NCBI GenBank assembly: GCA_026936325.1
Contig: JAPTHN010000001.1
Coordinates: forward strand, 167,880,138-167,944,137
From: Platynereis dumerilii
Taxonomy: Eukaryota; Annelida; Polychaeta; Phyllodocida; Nereididae
Reading direction: 5' to 3'
DNA length: 64,000 nt
Shown here: positions 11,301-21,000 of the stretch, piece after piece
Layout: every line of letters begins with the position of its first letter
Position numbering within the stretch: position 1 is the first letter of the stretch
Made by a program: the position numbers and the translations under genes
Notes under the pieces: model-generated
Told to the model about the DNA's origin: nothing
The model's input: the letters and a program-made list of their open reading frames with translations, nothing else
Databases searched by the model: none

Positions 11301-14300
11301 AATTGTCCGAAAATGGCAGAAATTCTTCATTTGTTTGCATATTTGTGCAAAATACCTTAAAAATGTTATTTGTCAAGCATTCTCTCAATATGTATTACTG
11401 AAATATGTGCAATTACGGTGAAAATTGCAGGTATAACTAGTGATTTTTGTGACTTTTCTGTGCTAAAAATGCTGTAAATTTAAGGGTAAAAATAGTGAAA
11501 ATAACTTAATGTTTGAGACATCCCATTTGGCACAAATATGCAATGCTGAAGCCATTTCATGGATGATAATTATTGGAAAGAACTCAACTTTGAAGAAAAA
11601 ATGAAAATTGTGGATCATCAATGCACTGCTGGCATCCTCTACACTAGCAATTCACACGCGTACGTCCGACACGAAAAATGTGTACGTCCGACACGGAATA
11701 TAAATGGCTACAGCTTTATGAAAAATGACAATATCGCCATGGAAATTAACCTGGCTGATGCCTTAAATAGTTTTCTTGATAATACAGGTCAGTTGATTAA
11801 TTTTTCTCCATATAAATCACAGAGTTTTGAGAGACGAGCCATCAAGTCAGAAAAGTGCCATTTCTCTGTGTACGTCCGACACGATGCAATTTGTCCTATG
11901 GCTCAGCTCCTATTGCACTTTCAGCTTTGGTTGATGGCTTGTTTTAAAGCCCTGCCACAGGGCCTCATACCTATTTTACAATGGAATGGCAAACATGTAA
12001 TGGTAGGGCTATACAAGCTGTTAAAGTGTCTGATCTGTACGTCCGACTTTACGGAATTGCCCTATATTGAATATGGCTTGTTTTGGTTTTGTAAACATTG
12101 AGACAATAACCTCATGTGTGCCGCAATTAAATTAATGTTGTCCCACACCTCCACTATTACTTCAAAGAGGTTATGTGGCAGTTACACAGTTGGAAACTCA
12201 ATATATGTAATATGTATGTAATATTTTCAATGGTCTGATTGAAATGCAAATCTATTTGTGATATTTTTGGATTTGCATTTCAATTATGCAAGTGAGAAGC
12301 TTCCTGTTATTTGTGGATTTGCATTATGAACACAATTTTCATATGTAATTCATTGCAATTGAAATCCATAATCGGACTATAAAATAAACTGATATTGCTC
12401 ATACTGCTAAAACTTTTTTCAGAATTGAACGGTAACTGATATAGCTTTATGCAAGTTGCATGTGTTTTGTATAGATTACGGATGTGGTTGTTGATAAATG
12501 AATATTTAATTTTCAAATAATCACCATTTAATCAATAACTTCAGGACTTAGCAGACGCAAGGGTGGCTCAGCCAACCACCCGGGAGTGGGCGAGGCATTG
12601 GACGTAGGAGAGAGGGTTCTTGTGGCAGGACAGAGGAAAGGTGTCATCAAGTTTGCAGGACAAACGCATTTTGCTCCAGGTAATGTTTTGCTAGGAGGAT
12701 TTAAAAATGAAAAAATGAAAATAGAGGGTGATGTATGAGTCATGCAACAGCTGCACTCTCGCTCGCCTTGTGCATTATACTGTCATTAACTTTTTCTTTT
12801 TTTTTGAGGCTAATGCTTTGAACCTATACTTGACTGTGGTGTATGCAATAATTCATGGTACATTCAATTTGAACAGGTTGGTGGTACGGTATTGAATTGG
12901 ATCGACCTGTTGGCAAAAACGATGGCTCCGTCAATGGGACAAGGTACTTCACCTGCAAACCTAAACATGGCGTATTTGCTCCCCAGTCACGAGTACAAAG
13001 GTACAGTTTGTTTGAATGTTGGACCATTTACTCATATTTTTACTATTTTTACGATCTGTTGAGCCTACTTATGTGCTTCACGATCAATTGATATCAAATT
13101 ACTTGATCAAATCAATTACAGGGGAATTGGCGGATATTTATTTGTTGTTTCCTTTTAAATACAGAATACCGCATAAAGAAAGAAAGAACTCGGAAGATCT
13201 CTTAGATCAACGAAGATTAACAGGTAGGTCATTGATTGTAAGGATATTGTATAAGATTATTGCAACCATAATTATTGATAAGTATCATACTTAGGCCAAC
13301 TGCTGTTATTTTTAAGTGTTGCTCAATGTTAATTTGATTTTCTTCTCAAGCTGCTTTGTGTTGTCAAATTTATGTTCTAATAATATTTCCTATTCCTGAT
13401 ATATTGAAATCCATTAAAAGATAAGCCCTTTACCTTTGACATTTTAATATGGAAAATAAAAATAGTGGCACTTAGTTGTAATCCAGACAATATGATGTTA
13501 AAACCTCTTTAAGTCCCTTATCTGTCATTGGTCAAACATGTATGTCTACATGTTCATGTGAAATTAAGATGAATTTATTTTGCCACTATTTTTCTTTTAC
13601 ATTTGTTGATAGTCAGTCAACAAACCTTGATTGTCTCCATTCTTTTTGTGAATAATTCTGCATCCAATACCTTATGTCCTGTTGTTTTAAGTCTGTGTAT
13701 AATTTAACCAATATTGCATGGCTTATGTTCTTGTATTATCCACCCCAGGGGTCAATTCCGAATCTGACTCTTCGCATGGTGCCAAAAAACAAAATACACG
13801 GTGAGTTCCCCTAGTAATGCATGCTTTGATTTTCCTGTACATGTAATTATGTAACCTATGTCTATATCTTGTTTTGTGTACCAAATTAGCGTAATAGTCA
13901 ATTTTGTTAAGGAAAGGCTCGTGCTTCTTCCCTTATGTGTTAAGACTATTTATTTAGATGAGCTTGGACCAGGAAAGAAAACACACCAATTGATAAAAAT
14001 TGGTTTGGTCATAATTGGACATCATCAAAAATATGGACTGGGCATGAGCAAAACTTTTGCTCAGTTAGGGAACACAATGGAGTGATTTCTCTTTGAAGTC
14101 ATGTTGAGGTATCGTGTTATGTTTTGTTTCAGACCGAAAAGTTCCAGCAGCTCCCGTTCGAGCTCCAAGCAATACCCGGTCCAGACAGATGCTTTCACCC
14201 TCCAAAAAGGAATGAGTGTCTTCTGCAATAATGAATTAGGTTAGTTAAGTTTGGAATATGGCTGTTATCAATTCATTAGGATTTGCTGGATCATTTGCCA

Positions 14301-14810
14301 GAATTCTTTTAATTTCTACAGGCATTTTTTTGAGGTCGAAAATTGTTCTTTCAAGATAGAAGTTTATAAAGTCATTAAAAATGCTTAAGTTATAATTAGG
14401 GTAATCTAATACCCACACTTAGAAGTTTTTCTTTAAAATTTCCTTGTTATATTTAAAGGTATTTAATCAGTTGATAGTAGATAAACAAAATTTCATTGTT
14501 ATACAGCTGGATTGACTGAACATTGATGTTTTTTATTGTTCCTCATGCAATCATTTAAAGAAACTAAATCTGAATACTGATGGAATTATTTCATTTTGCA
14601 GGAACCCTCAGGTACATTGGACCTGTGGACTTTGCCGATGGCATTTGGCTTGGCTTGGAATTACGAACACCAAAGGGCAAAAATGATGGCAGTGTCCAAG
14701 GAAAACGATACTTCACCTGCCAGCAAAATTACGGCGTGCTAGTACGACCAAGCAAAGTAACATGTCGAGGCATCAATGGAGCAAAATTATTGGAATCTAA
14801 CGCTACGTAG
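1..14810 (+). CDS. CLIP4-like: CLIP4-like protein with three CAP-Gly domains and giant acidic exons (5'-partial gene)
   Basis: CAP-Gly domains bind the C-terminal EEY/F tails of tubulin and EB proteins, so this is a predicted cytosolic microtubule plus-end or microtubule-associated factor. Read in the sequence: twelve exons joined by phase-consistent GT-AG introns, open at the left edge of the window and ending at TAG 14808-14810. Three CAP-Gly domains, each with a GKNDGS motif, are encoded by 9411-10367, 12545-13000 and 14602-14810. The last domain runs almost to the C-terminus and continues as GVLVRPSKV then RGINGAKLL, which from memory matches the C-terminus of CLIP3/CLIP4. Vertebrate CLIP4 is about 700 residues with N-terminal ankyrin repeats. 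Here more than 2,900 disordered acidic residues precede the CAP-Gly region, and any ankyrin repeats would have to be upstream of the window. The family call is strong; the CLIP4 versus CLIP3 choice rests on the three CAP-Gly domains. Confidence 0.85.
2396..2639 (+). other. Probable short intron between giant exons 1 and 2, or alternative 3' end with a hydrophobic tail
   Basis: The donor GTATCG at 2396 and acceptors ...CATCAG (2639) or ...GTTCAG (2657) all preserve the frame (phase 1), so the exact acceptor is ambiguous. Read without splicing, the upstream frame encodes [19 protein letters not shown] followed by a short tail and TAA at 2530. That looks like a single membrane span near a C-terminus. 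T-rich intron sequence often reads as hydrophobic, so this may be coincidence. Confidence 0.5.
2640..6761 (+). CDS. CLIP4-like giant exon 2: CG...HGD tandem-repeat region
   Basis: A single open frame of about 1,370 codons. Most of it is a tandem array of about 35-residue repeats, described in its own entry. After the array come three 11-residue SQSI-x-x-SEL repeats (6369-6469) and a less repetitive end with the segment [20 protein letters not shown] near 6619-6675, which looks the most likely to fold. The exon ends at CCCAAAG|GTAAAA (6761) in phase 1 and joins the next giant exon at 6920, with G+AC giving Asp. The start is taken at 2640, where the upstream donor phase fits; the frame is open a little further 5' to an AUG-less region from 2579, so an internal exon is preferred over a separate gene. 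The composition (Asp, Glu, Ser, Gly) is that of an extracellular or disordered acidic protein, but no signal peptide is visible and the splice phases tie it to the CAP-Gly gene. Function unknown. Confidence 0.75.
2684..6230 (+). repeat. Coding tandem repeat: ~28 canonical plus ~7 degenerate CG-x-A-V-x-E-E-I-H-G-D units
   Basis: Each unit of about 100-115 bp encodes CG[MLV]A[VI]x[ED]EIHGD, then a variable segment such as TKFGID, then an acidic linker such as QSDESD followed by Asp/Glu/Asn/Gln. Counting by the CG start, canonical units run from 2822 to about 5700. Degenerate units that keep mainly the Cys-Gly flank them on both sides (CGLQ, CGSH before; CGNP, CGGT, CGTP, CGTE, CGTQ, CGTE after). 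The Cys, Gly, His-Gly-Asp and Ser-Asp-Glu-Ser positions are the most constant. Several neighbouring pairs look more alike at alternate positions (for example units near 3555/3880 and 3755/3420), suggesting growth by multi-unit duplication. I know no named repeat family with this pattern. Confidence 0.9.
6762..6919 (+). other. 158-nt intron between giant exons 2 and 3
   Basis: Donor AAAG|GTAAAA and acceptor CTTATTTCAG are both phase 1, so the two long open frames join without a break. Without splicing the upstream frame stops at 6800-6802. Confidence 0.75.
6920..9136 (+). CDS. CLIP4-like giant exon 3: acidic linker with PP1-docking-like motif
   Basis: About 739 codons, acidic and Ser/Asn-rich, predicted mostly disordered. 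Visible local features are a short helical repeat [18 protein letters not shown] near 7918-7971, a conserved-looking stretch around [20 protein letters not shown] (8584-8643), and the sequence KKRVSFSD at 8941-8964. Downstream is a basic Ser/Arg patch ([10 protein letters not shown]). The exon ends at GTTGAAG|GTTTGT in phase 1 and splices to 9411 (G+AT gives Asp), leading directly into the CAP-Gly region. It is not recognisable as any named domain; the assignment to the CLIP4-like gene rests on reading frame and splice phase. Confidence 0.8.
8941..8964 (+). other. RVxF-type PP1 docking motif (KKRVSFSD)
   Basis: The encoded KKRVSF fits the classical PP1 catalytic-subunit docking consensus [KR]-x(0,1)-[VI]-x-[FW], with basic residues upstream and an acidic residue downstream as in verified sites. 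It sits in a predicted disordered stretch about 65 residues before the end of this exon. Short motifs match by chance, so this is a prediction. Confidence 0.5.
9411..9616 (+). CDS. CLIP4-like exon: start of CAP-Gly 1
   Basis: Acceptor CTATTTGCAG and donor AAG|GTAAAA; phase 1 in, phase 0 out. It encodes a charged helical stretch ([15 protein letters not shown]) and then [14 protein letters not shown], the first strand of a CAP-Gly domain. Confidence 0.85.
9759..9894 (+). CDS. CLIP4-like exon: core of CAP-Gly 1
   Basis: Phase 0 in, phase 1 out. It encodes [20 protein letters not shown] and then GKNDGSVSG...YFKC, the diagnostic CAP-Gly core including the GKNDG tubulin/EB-tail binding motif. Confidence 0.92.
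10245..10367 (+). CDS. CLIP4-like exon: end of CAP-Gly 1 and linker
   Basis: Acceptor GCTTTCAG, donor ACAG|GTGAGT, phase 1 both ends. It encodes [10 protein letters not shown] (end of the CAP-Gly fold) followed by a polar linker ([19 protein letters not shown]). Confidence 0.9.
10394..12064. mobile_element. Non-autonomous DNA transposon with perfect TIRs and GTACGTCCGACAC subterminal repeats
   Basis: The left end reads TAGGGCAATTCCGTAAAGTC, and the right end is its exact reverse complement. TA lies outside both ends, consistent with a 2-bp TA target duplication. Inside are seven copies of the 13-mer GTACGTCCGACAC or close variants (near 10760, 10923, 10947, 11661, 11682, 11870, 12037; the last runs into the right TIR). 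These look like subterminal transposase-binding repeats. No transposase frame is recognisable; the 180-codon frame over the 3' half has no similarity I recognise. Superfamily not assigned. Confidence 0.8.
12240..12282. repeat. Inverted repeat of octamer motif (ATGCAAAT hairpin)
   Basis: Arms TGAAATGCAAATC (12240-12252) and GATTTGCATTTCA (12270-12282) are perfect reverse complements around a 17-nt AT-rich loop. Each contains ATGCAAAT or its complement, the POU/Oct octamer. A third near-match (GGATTTGCATTATG) lies at about 12315. It could be a small MITE remnant or a regulatory cluster. Confidence 0.6.
12545..12679 (+). CDS. CLIP4-like exon: start of CAP-Gly 2
   Basis: Phase 1 both ends (donor CCAG|GTAATG). 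It encodes [20 protein letters not shown] then AGQTHFAPG, the N-terminal half of the second CAP-Gly domain. Confidence 0.9.
12877..13000 (+). CDS. CLIP4-like exon: rest of CAP-Gly 2
   Basis: Phase 1 in, phase 2 out (AAAG|GTACAG). It encodes [20 protein letters not shown] and [19 protein letters not shown]. The intron position splitting the CAP-Gly core differs from CAP-Gly 3, which has no internal intron. Confidence 0.92.
13165..13223 (+). CDS. CLIP4-like small linker exon
   Basis: 59 nt, phase 2 in, phase 1 out. It encodes [19 protein letters not shown], a charged linker after CAP-Gly 2. Supported by acceptor AATACAG, donor ACAG|GTAGGT and an unbroken frame with its neighbours. Confidence 0.75.
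13749..13800 (+). CDS. CLIP4-like small linker exon
   Basis: 52 nt, phase 1 in, phase 2 out (ACACG|GTGAGT). It encodes [16 protein letters not shown], a Ser-rich basic linker. CLIP4 also has a Ser-rich linker between its second and third CAP-Gly domains. Confidence 0.7.
14133..14239 (+). CDS. CLIP4-like linker exon leading into CAP-Gly 3
   Basis: 107 nt, phase 2 in, phase 1 out (TTAG|GTTAGT). It encodes a Ser/Arg basic stretch ([12 protein letters not shown]), typical of the basic flanks that help CAP-Gly proteins hold microtubules, and then [13 protein letters not shown], the first strand of CAP-Gly 3. Confidence 0.8.
14602..14810 (+). CDS. CLIP4-like terminal exon: CAP-Gly 3 and stop
   Basis: Acceptor TCATTTTGCAG, phase 1. 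It encodes [46 protein letters not shown], then [14 protein letters not shown] and TAG. The short tail RGINGAKL right after the CAP-Gly fold is characteristic of CLIP3/CLIP4 as I remember them. Confidence 0.93.
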
Positions 14811-16325
14811 TTGCCGAACACTTAAACCATTTCTTGTTAAGTTTACTGAATTGTTTGTGTTTGATTTTATGAATCTGAATATATATATGTTCTTGTTACG
14901 TGGATATGATTTTTGTATCTATTTTAAAAACTTTAAAATTCTGCATACATCATGACATTTTCTAACGCAAATCTTGCTGTACTTATATTTTTACCTCCAT
15001 ACCATTAACGTTATATATCTCATTGATTTGAACCTGCGAACCTACTTGTAAATCTTTAAAGTCTAAAGTGAAGTTTACATTCCCATTTGCGATGATAATA
15101 TTGCTTGCTTCTCATTTATTGACATAACTGAGTATTTTTTGTTTAATGCTATAAAATTGCTTATATATATTTTTGTATGCATTGTTTATTGTGTATTTGA
15201 CATTGTATTAATTGAGTTTGTTCAAAACTTTGTTGAAATTGTAATTTACAGCTGAACTGTAAGTTGTAACCTGTCCATGACATTTTGTTTGTTTGTTGAT
15301 ATTTATTGATCTGTTTTGTTGTGTTTAATTACATATGTGGATTAGCTGATGAGTTCAAAACTGTATGTATTTGTTCTTTTTTTTGGAATCTCATACTTTC
15401 TGCTGTTTGTTAAGACTTACGACTAAAGCGCCCCTTTATTATATTATAAGAGAGGTAAAAAGAGAAAACTGTGCTGTGGCAAGGGATAGCATAATATATA
15501 TTGATGATGATGAAACTCTTTGCTGCATTTCGAATTGACTTAGTTTATATTGAATTAATTTATGAATTATGCAAAATGAAACTTTCAGTTGCCATTTAAT
15601 GAGCTATTTTGCATATTTTAAGGGGAAATAAGTCATTTACTTATTTTACATATCATGTACATTTTATCCTGCTTGTGTTACATCATATTGTTAAATTGTT
15701 AACAGCTGTTTTAAATTGTCTGTGACTGGATCAATTTTAATGAGGAAATATTTAAATGATATTTTATAGAATCTTTAGCTTGTCTTCTGGAGTGAGTTTT
15801 GTTTTATTGTTTTGATAAAATTATATATGGACTTCTCAAATTTCCTTTGAATAGAGCTCTGTGATTGAAAAAAATATGTGGAGTGTCTTCTGTCAGAAGC
15901 TAGGCAAATGTTTAGTTATTCAAGTCTTATTGCACTAAAAAATGTATATAAACTGCAAAAATTTAGGTATGAGTAATTTAAAAAAAAGCCAAACGTCTTT
16001 CACTCTACTCTACATTGTAAAATAAACAATATACTAAACATGATGGCTTCGTGTTTGGTATTATAATATTATTATACTCTTTGAAACGGAACTCAAGGCG
16101 GTTGATGTGGAATTTGCAATTTAATATATTAGTTTATCATCGCTATTTGCTAATTACTTCATAGTTATTAGCTTTAAAAAAAACCTTTTAATAGCGTATT
16201 ATTGTATCGGAGTTGATTATTGTGTGTATAATTCTACCATATTGGTAATGAAAAGCTTTGTAAATATATCTTACTTATTGAAAGTTGTCTGAATTATTTT
16301 TAATAAAGAAATAATTAATATTTGA
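14811..16325 (+). other. CLIP4-like 3' UTR
   Basis: About 1.5 kb of AT-rich sequence after the stop, with no coding frame. It contains AATAAA hexamers at 16021-16026 and 16302-16307. The second is followed by T-rich sequence and fits as the main poly(A) signal. Confidence 0.7.
16302..16307 (+). terminator. Poly(A) signal AATAAA of the CLIP4-like gene
   Basis: Canonical hexamer with a T/GT-rich stretch (TTTGATATTTTTTGCC) downstream. An alternative upstream hexamer is at 16021-16026. Confidence 0.55.
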
Positions 16326-16591
16326 TATTTTTTGCCTAATTTTTCCTTGATGTGAATTAAGTAACAGAGCTCTAGGTTTTTGATTGAATGATTTTTTTTT
16401 TTAGTATTTACGCAGTACAAATACCCTGGATTGCGCAGAAATGTAAAATATTATTTATAAGCTAAACCAGATAGCCAAGCTTGATATTGGTCAGTGCAGG
16501 CTGCATCTCACTGCACTGAGATCAAGCACTGCTTTGATCTGCTCCCAACCCGTGATTTGAGGTCCGCTGAGTACAGGGATTTCCTGATATG

Positions 16592-16627
16592 GTCACGTGA
16601 CTTTGTTATGTTGCGTCGGCCATATTG
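16592..16627 (+). promoter_or_regulatory. Probable PTPN4-like core promoter: palindromic E-box and YY1-like site
   Basis: GTCACGTGAC (16592-16601) is a perfect palindromic E-box of the USF/MITF type. GGCCATATTG (16618-16627) fits the YY1 consensus GCCATNTT, often found at or just after TATA-less start sites. Both lie in a locally CpG-containing stretch between the upstream poly(A) signal and a good splice donor at 16753. No TATA box is evident. Confidence 0.55.
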
Positions 16628-16752
16628 TATTTGAAATCGCTTTGCAAATGAGTAACTTATGGATTAATCGACGTCGGTGCAAAACTGTGCGATTCAAATG
16701 GACTGAACACTAATGAATTGCGACAATATATCGTAGACTGTGGAATTGCTAA
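16628..16752 (+). other. Probable noncoding first exon (5' UTR) of the PTPN4-like gene
   Basis: Sequence after the YY1-like site is less AT-rich than its surroundings and ends at GCTAA|GTGAGT. The start is approximate. It would splice to the acceptor at 17936, upstream of the start codon at 17946. Confidence 0.45.
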
Positions 16753-17936
16753 GTGAGTATAGCTGTTGCATGCTGCTTGATTTCAGAATGCAAGCTCCAA
16801 AGTTGCGTTCACCGAAGGGATGTGGATGCCAGATTCGGTGCGTGTTTCCCGACCGCCTGTCTCAAATTTTGGTGATTTTACTCAAGTTACGATGATTTAT
16901 CACAAATTACCATTGCCAAAAGTCTATGACAGGTGGGAAAATTGTATTTCTATCGAAGAAAGAGGTGTTGATTGAAGTTTGGCAGTGATTGCCCCAAACT
17001 GTAAAATGTGGAATTCCATCAATTCTGACAAATCTGACCAGCAGAACCCCAGGCAGGGTGCAGGCTCTGCAGGGAGGGGTGTTTGTATGGTCAGTATACA
17101 ATACCCATATTGTGTATTCAGTCGGTAAACTGTATGGGCGTATGTTAGCATGATTGCCCAGACATCACAGTGGGGGGAGCAATGGTTTGCAGAGAACTGT
17201 CCACATCCACTTCTGTCAAAGTGCCAGTTCTGCCACTTCTGGGTCTTTGTGACACCAGACTGAGACTGCTCTAAAAAATGTGCTGGTCATTAGAACCCCA
17301 TCATGTCTAGGTCATGCAGTCTGTGTAGGGTACTCATGTATTCCCATTGCTCTTCACAATAGACTTGTCTAGCTGTCATATGGCATGGCTATCCAAATGG
17401 CCAGTGATGAGGCTATGATGCAAGTGATGGACTTCTGAGCAGTAACATGTTTTCAACGGGAAGAATTAACTTCAGGATAGTTCCAAGTGGCTAAAAATAA
17501 GGGATTATAGGACAACTTGACAAGTCAACGTCTTGTCATTTCAAACCAATATTTAGGGGTGGTAATTTGTCTCACACGACCTCGCGGTGCATTGTCCTGC
17601 TGCCAAATGAGTTGATGATCACTGATACCATGCAGTGATGACACAAGAGGTGAAGGTGGCAGTACTTTTCTTAACAATCTTGTGGCGATAGATCTTTAGT
17701 ACCATTTTCCCAAATTTTAGAATAGTATTTTAAGCGCCTTGAATCGCTTGTTCAAGATTGTTGGATTAACTTGTTTCTTTAGCATGGAGATAAGACTTAA
17801 TCAATGCTAGTTAATAATTCACTACAAATTGAGTCCTGTTTTAAATTTTCTGTGGATTATGATAAGAAAATTGAATCATAATGGGGCTCAGTCTCAAAGT
17901 ATACTTTTAAAATAAAGTTGTATTTTCCCTTTGCAG
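16753..17936 (+). other. PTPN4-like first intron
   Basis: About 1.2 kb. No coding segment or recognisable repeat seen. Confidence 0.5.
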
Positions 17937-18083
17937 AACCACAGTATGTCGATGAAGTTGCGAGCGGCTAGTGGTACTTACAATGTGCGAGCTTCGGAAC
18001 TGGAACGCAACTGTAAAACCATCAAGACTGTGCGCTGCTTGGTCCACTTCTTGGATGACACTGAAGCAGCCTTTGAAATTGAT
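17937..18083 (+). CDS. PTPN4-like exon 2: start codon and FERM F1
   Basis: Acceptor CCCTTTGCAG, donor GAT|GTAAGT, phase 0 out. Coding starts at ATG 17946 (a second in-frame ATG is at 17952). It encodes the beginning of the ubiquitin-like F1 lobe ([27 protein letters not shown]). Confidence 0.9.
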
Positions 18084-21000
18084 GTAAGTTCTTTCTCTTC
18101 CATCTATTTGCTATTTTGAAACCAATTAGTAATAGTTATTGATATTAAACTCAAACTCTGTAGTAGGCAAGCTCTATGGAAACGCTTTATTATTGTAACA
18201 AGGATTGATGTTGTATGATTTTGATGAAGTAACTTATCAATTTTAGAAACATTGAGATTTCAAGGCCCCAAATCACGGTTTGTGTTTCTGTTTGGGCATT
18301 TTGATATTCATGAAGTTCTTTTAAGGATAAAAACTACCCAATGTCTTTTTGCAATAGAAGGACATAACATACATTTTCAAGTCTTATATCATATATATGT
18401 ATTGCCAACTATTGGCAAATTTTGTGTGGTGTTGCTTTGCAACAAGGCTCTCATGATGTTTTTTGTGTCATTTGCAGAAGCGAGCGAGAGCTCAAGTGCT
18501 CTTGGACAAAGTGTTTGACCACTTGGAGCTTGTTGAGAAGGATTACTTTGGCTTGCAGTATGCAGATATCGTTCCAGCTCCAGATGCCATGGTGAGTGGA
18601 TCACTGATACTGTTGCTTTGTTTTCATTTGCATCAACCACAAATTCACAATATGTCACTGTTGTATGGTTACGTCGTTTATTTTGTTGCTCAGCCAGTCA
18701 TTTAAGTGTTTATTGTAATAATTCTGTAGATTTGATTAAGTCATGAATTTAATTCAATAGGAGTTTGTTAAGATTAATAATGTAATAGCATAGTCACTAG
18801 TCACCTCAGGTGGATTTCTGTGATCTGTGGATAATTTAGAACTTATGTTTTAAAAAAATATATACACATGGGTTCTGTTCATGTATTATATTTGTCCTGA
18901 ATGGATAATTTTGAATGGATGTCTATAGCCAACGATTGACTTTGTAATATTTGGCATAATGATTTGTTCTACATATTGATAGCAGGATCTTATCACTCTA
19001 TCGAGTCTTATTCCTTTTCATAGCTTAGTAATAACATATAACTTGAGTAATTTAAGGTGCTCCTAACTATTGCCAACAGGACATGCATGGTTAATTACTT
19101 TACATGGTTGCATGTTATCTTATGCATATATTTGGCAAGGCTTTATGTCTACTGCTTTAACATTTGCCGTTAGAGAATCAATTTCATTCAATGTACATGT
19201 GCACAAAAATAGCAGAACTTTAGCATTTCCTTACTTGTATGTCAACATAAGGTTATTAATCAACGTGGGAAAATGTTACTATGAGACTTTCATAGAGACT
19301 GTTATAATGCAGGAAACCAGTAAAAAAAATATTGATATTTTATGGGAGATCCTAGCTTTGAGCACGTTGACATAAGTTTCATGACATTACTTTGAAGACT
19401 AGACACTGATGTATCATGTGTAACATGTTCTATTCAATATGGTCTGGACAGTCCTTTTATATTCATTCCGGTCATGAAAGTGCTCAAATTTAGCTTCCAA
19501 TGTATTACATGTTGCCGAAACTATTCTGACCAATATGGTTTCATACTTCAAACATTGAAATACAGCTTTAATTACTGAAGTTGTGCTGTTGCTGTAATAA
19601 AACATGGAAATGTAGAGTTTAAATTTAAAATACAAGGAAATTCAAAATTGTTACAAAGAAGATAGTTACTTTTCTCTCAGTTTATTTTGAACAGTGTATA
19701 TTGTGTAGCATATAGGCTACCCATCGATTAGAATACATTTGGCAATATTTTGGCTCATAGAGTCAGAGTAATAATTCTGTTGCCAAAAACAAAATTGTCT
19801 TAAGGGCACATGCTGGTCGAAAAATGGTGAAAATATTTCAGAAAATGGAAATTATGATTTTGACAGTTTCAATAAATACAGATGTCCAGACAACAAGTGC
19901 AACTGAAATTACGCAAAAATTCCTATTCTAACCCTGTAAACAACCTTGCCGATCTTACCTTTACAGTTAAAATTATTAAGAGTTTATTTCCTTTTTTTGC
20001 CATTTTCCGAAAACTGCGAATTTTAGTGACTTTGAGTGCTTACAAAAAATTCATCTCAAAAACCGCTGAAGGCATCATAATGAATTTTGGCAAGGTGCTT
20101 ACTGACAAGTTCACTTCCGCAATAAGGCTATTTTCAGAAGTGTATTTGGATTGAAGGCCGAGGGACAGCGATTCAAACCTGAAAGATTGTGAATTAGCTC
20201 CATAGTCCCATGTTCGGGAACCCAGCAAAACCTTATAAAAACATATTTTTAGTCTGAAAATAGTCTTATTGCGGATCCGAATACCTCAAGTTATGAAAAT
20301 GAATGAGTTCTGATTATTCTGATTGCTCAGTCTTGAGATGAATTTTTTGTAAGGCAGGATACTTAAAAATACGTAAAATTCTTTGTTGCCATGGCAACCG
20401 TAACCATGGCAACTTAAAATTTCACGGAGGATCATTATTTGGTGCCCTGAAGGCCTGTGTAAAATTTCATAGCTCTAGCTGCAACAGTTTCTTCTGGACA
20501 GCATACACACATTTTTCGACCAGCATGTGCCCTTAATAATGAATTTATAATATGTGTAAGTTCAATGGTACCTTATCAAATTATTGACTTTCCAAATGTA
20601 TTATTTGGCAAAATGAGATTGTTAAGCAATTTAATAATCAGCTGCATATTACTTGTTTAGTGTCTGTCACTGTCCGACTTAACATAAAGACAAGAGTGAT
20701 AAACCATTATGCTAAGTCTGTTTGATGATTTTCCTCGACATGCTTGGCAATTGTGTGTAATAGTAAGGAAAGTTTTCTTTGCCTCTTCTAGCTCCTCTGT
20801 GGTGTTGGTTTCTCTCAAGGGAAGATAGCAAGAAACCACATCCAAGTATTGTATTCTTTATTAAACCTGTCCCAATAATTAATACATATACTATGCTATG
20901 CATGGCCTTCTTCCGTTCTCGGTTACTCCAAACTCCAGTGCTCCGGTTGATTTTGAATTTATTTGACTGATTTCATACTTTTTTGCATGGGGTGCTATGA

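Larger units (their letters stand above)
10368..12544 (+). other. CLIP4-like intron between CAP-Gly 1 and 2, mostly one mobile element
   Basis: A 2.2-kb intron. Most of it is the inverted-repeat element at 10394-12064. Past that it has AT-rich sequence with an inverted pair of octamer motifs near 12240-12282. No coding segment is supported. Confidence 0.8.
12680..14601 (+). other. Introns between CAP-Gly 2, linker and CAP-Gly 3 exons
   Basis: Intervals 12680-12876, 13001-13164, 13224-13748, 13801-14132 and 14240-14601 are AT-rich with standard GT-AG ends. I see no other gene or repeat in them. The same applies to 9137-9410, 9617-9758 and 9895-10244. Confidence 0.75.

Noticed and set aside
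11559-12101. 180-codon frame inside the TA-flanked element
   Set aside because: It runs through the subterminal GTACGTCCGACAC motif copies and over the right end of the element. No similarity to a transposase was recognised, so it is treated as chance.
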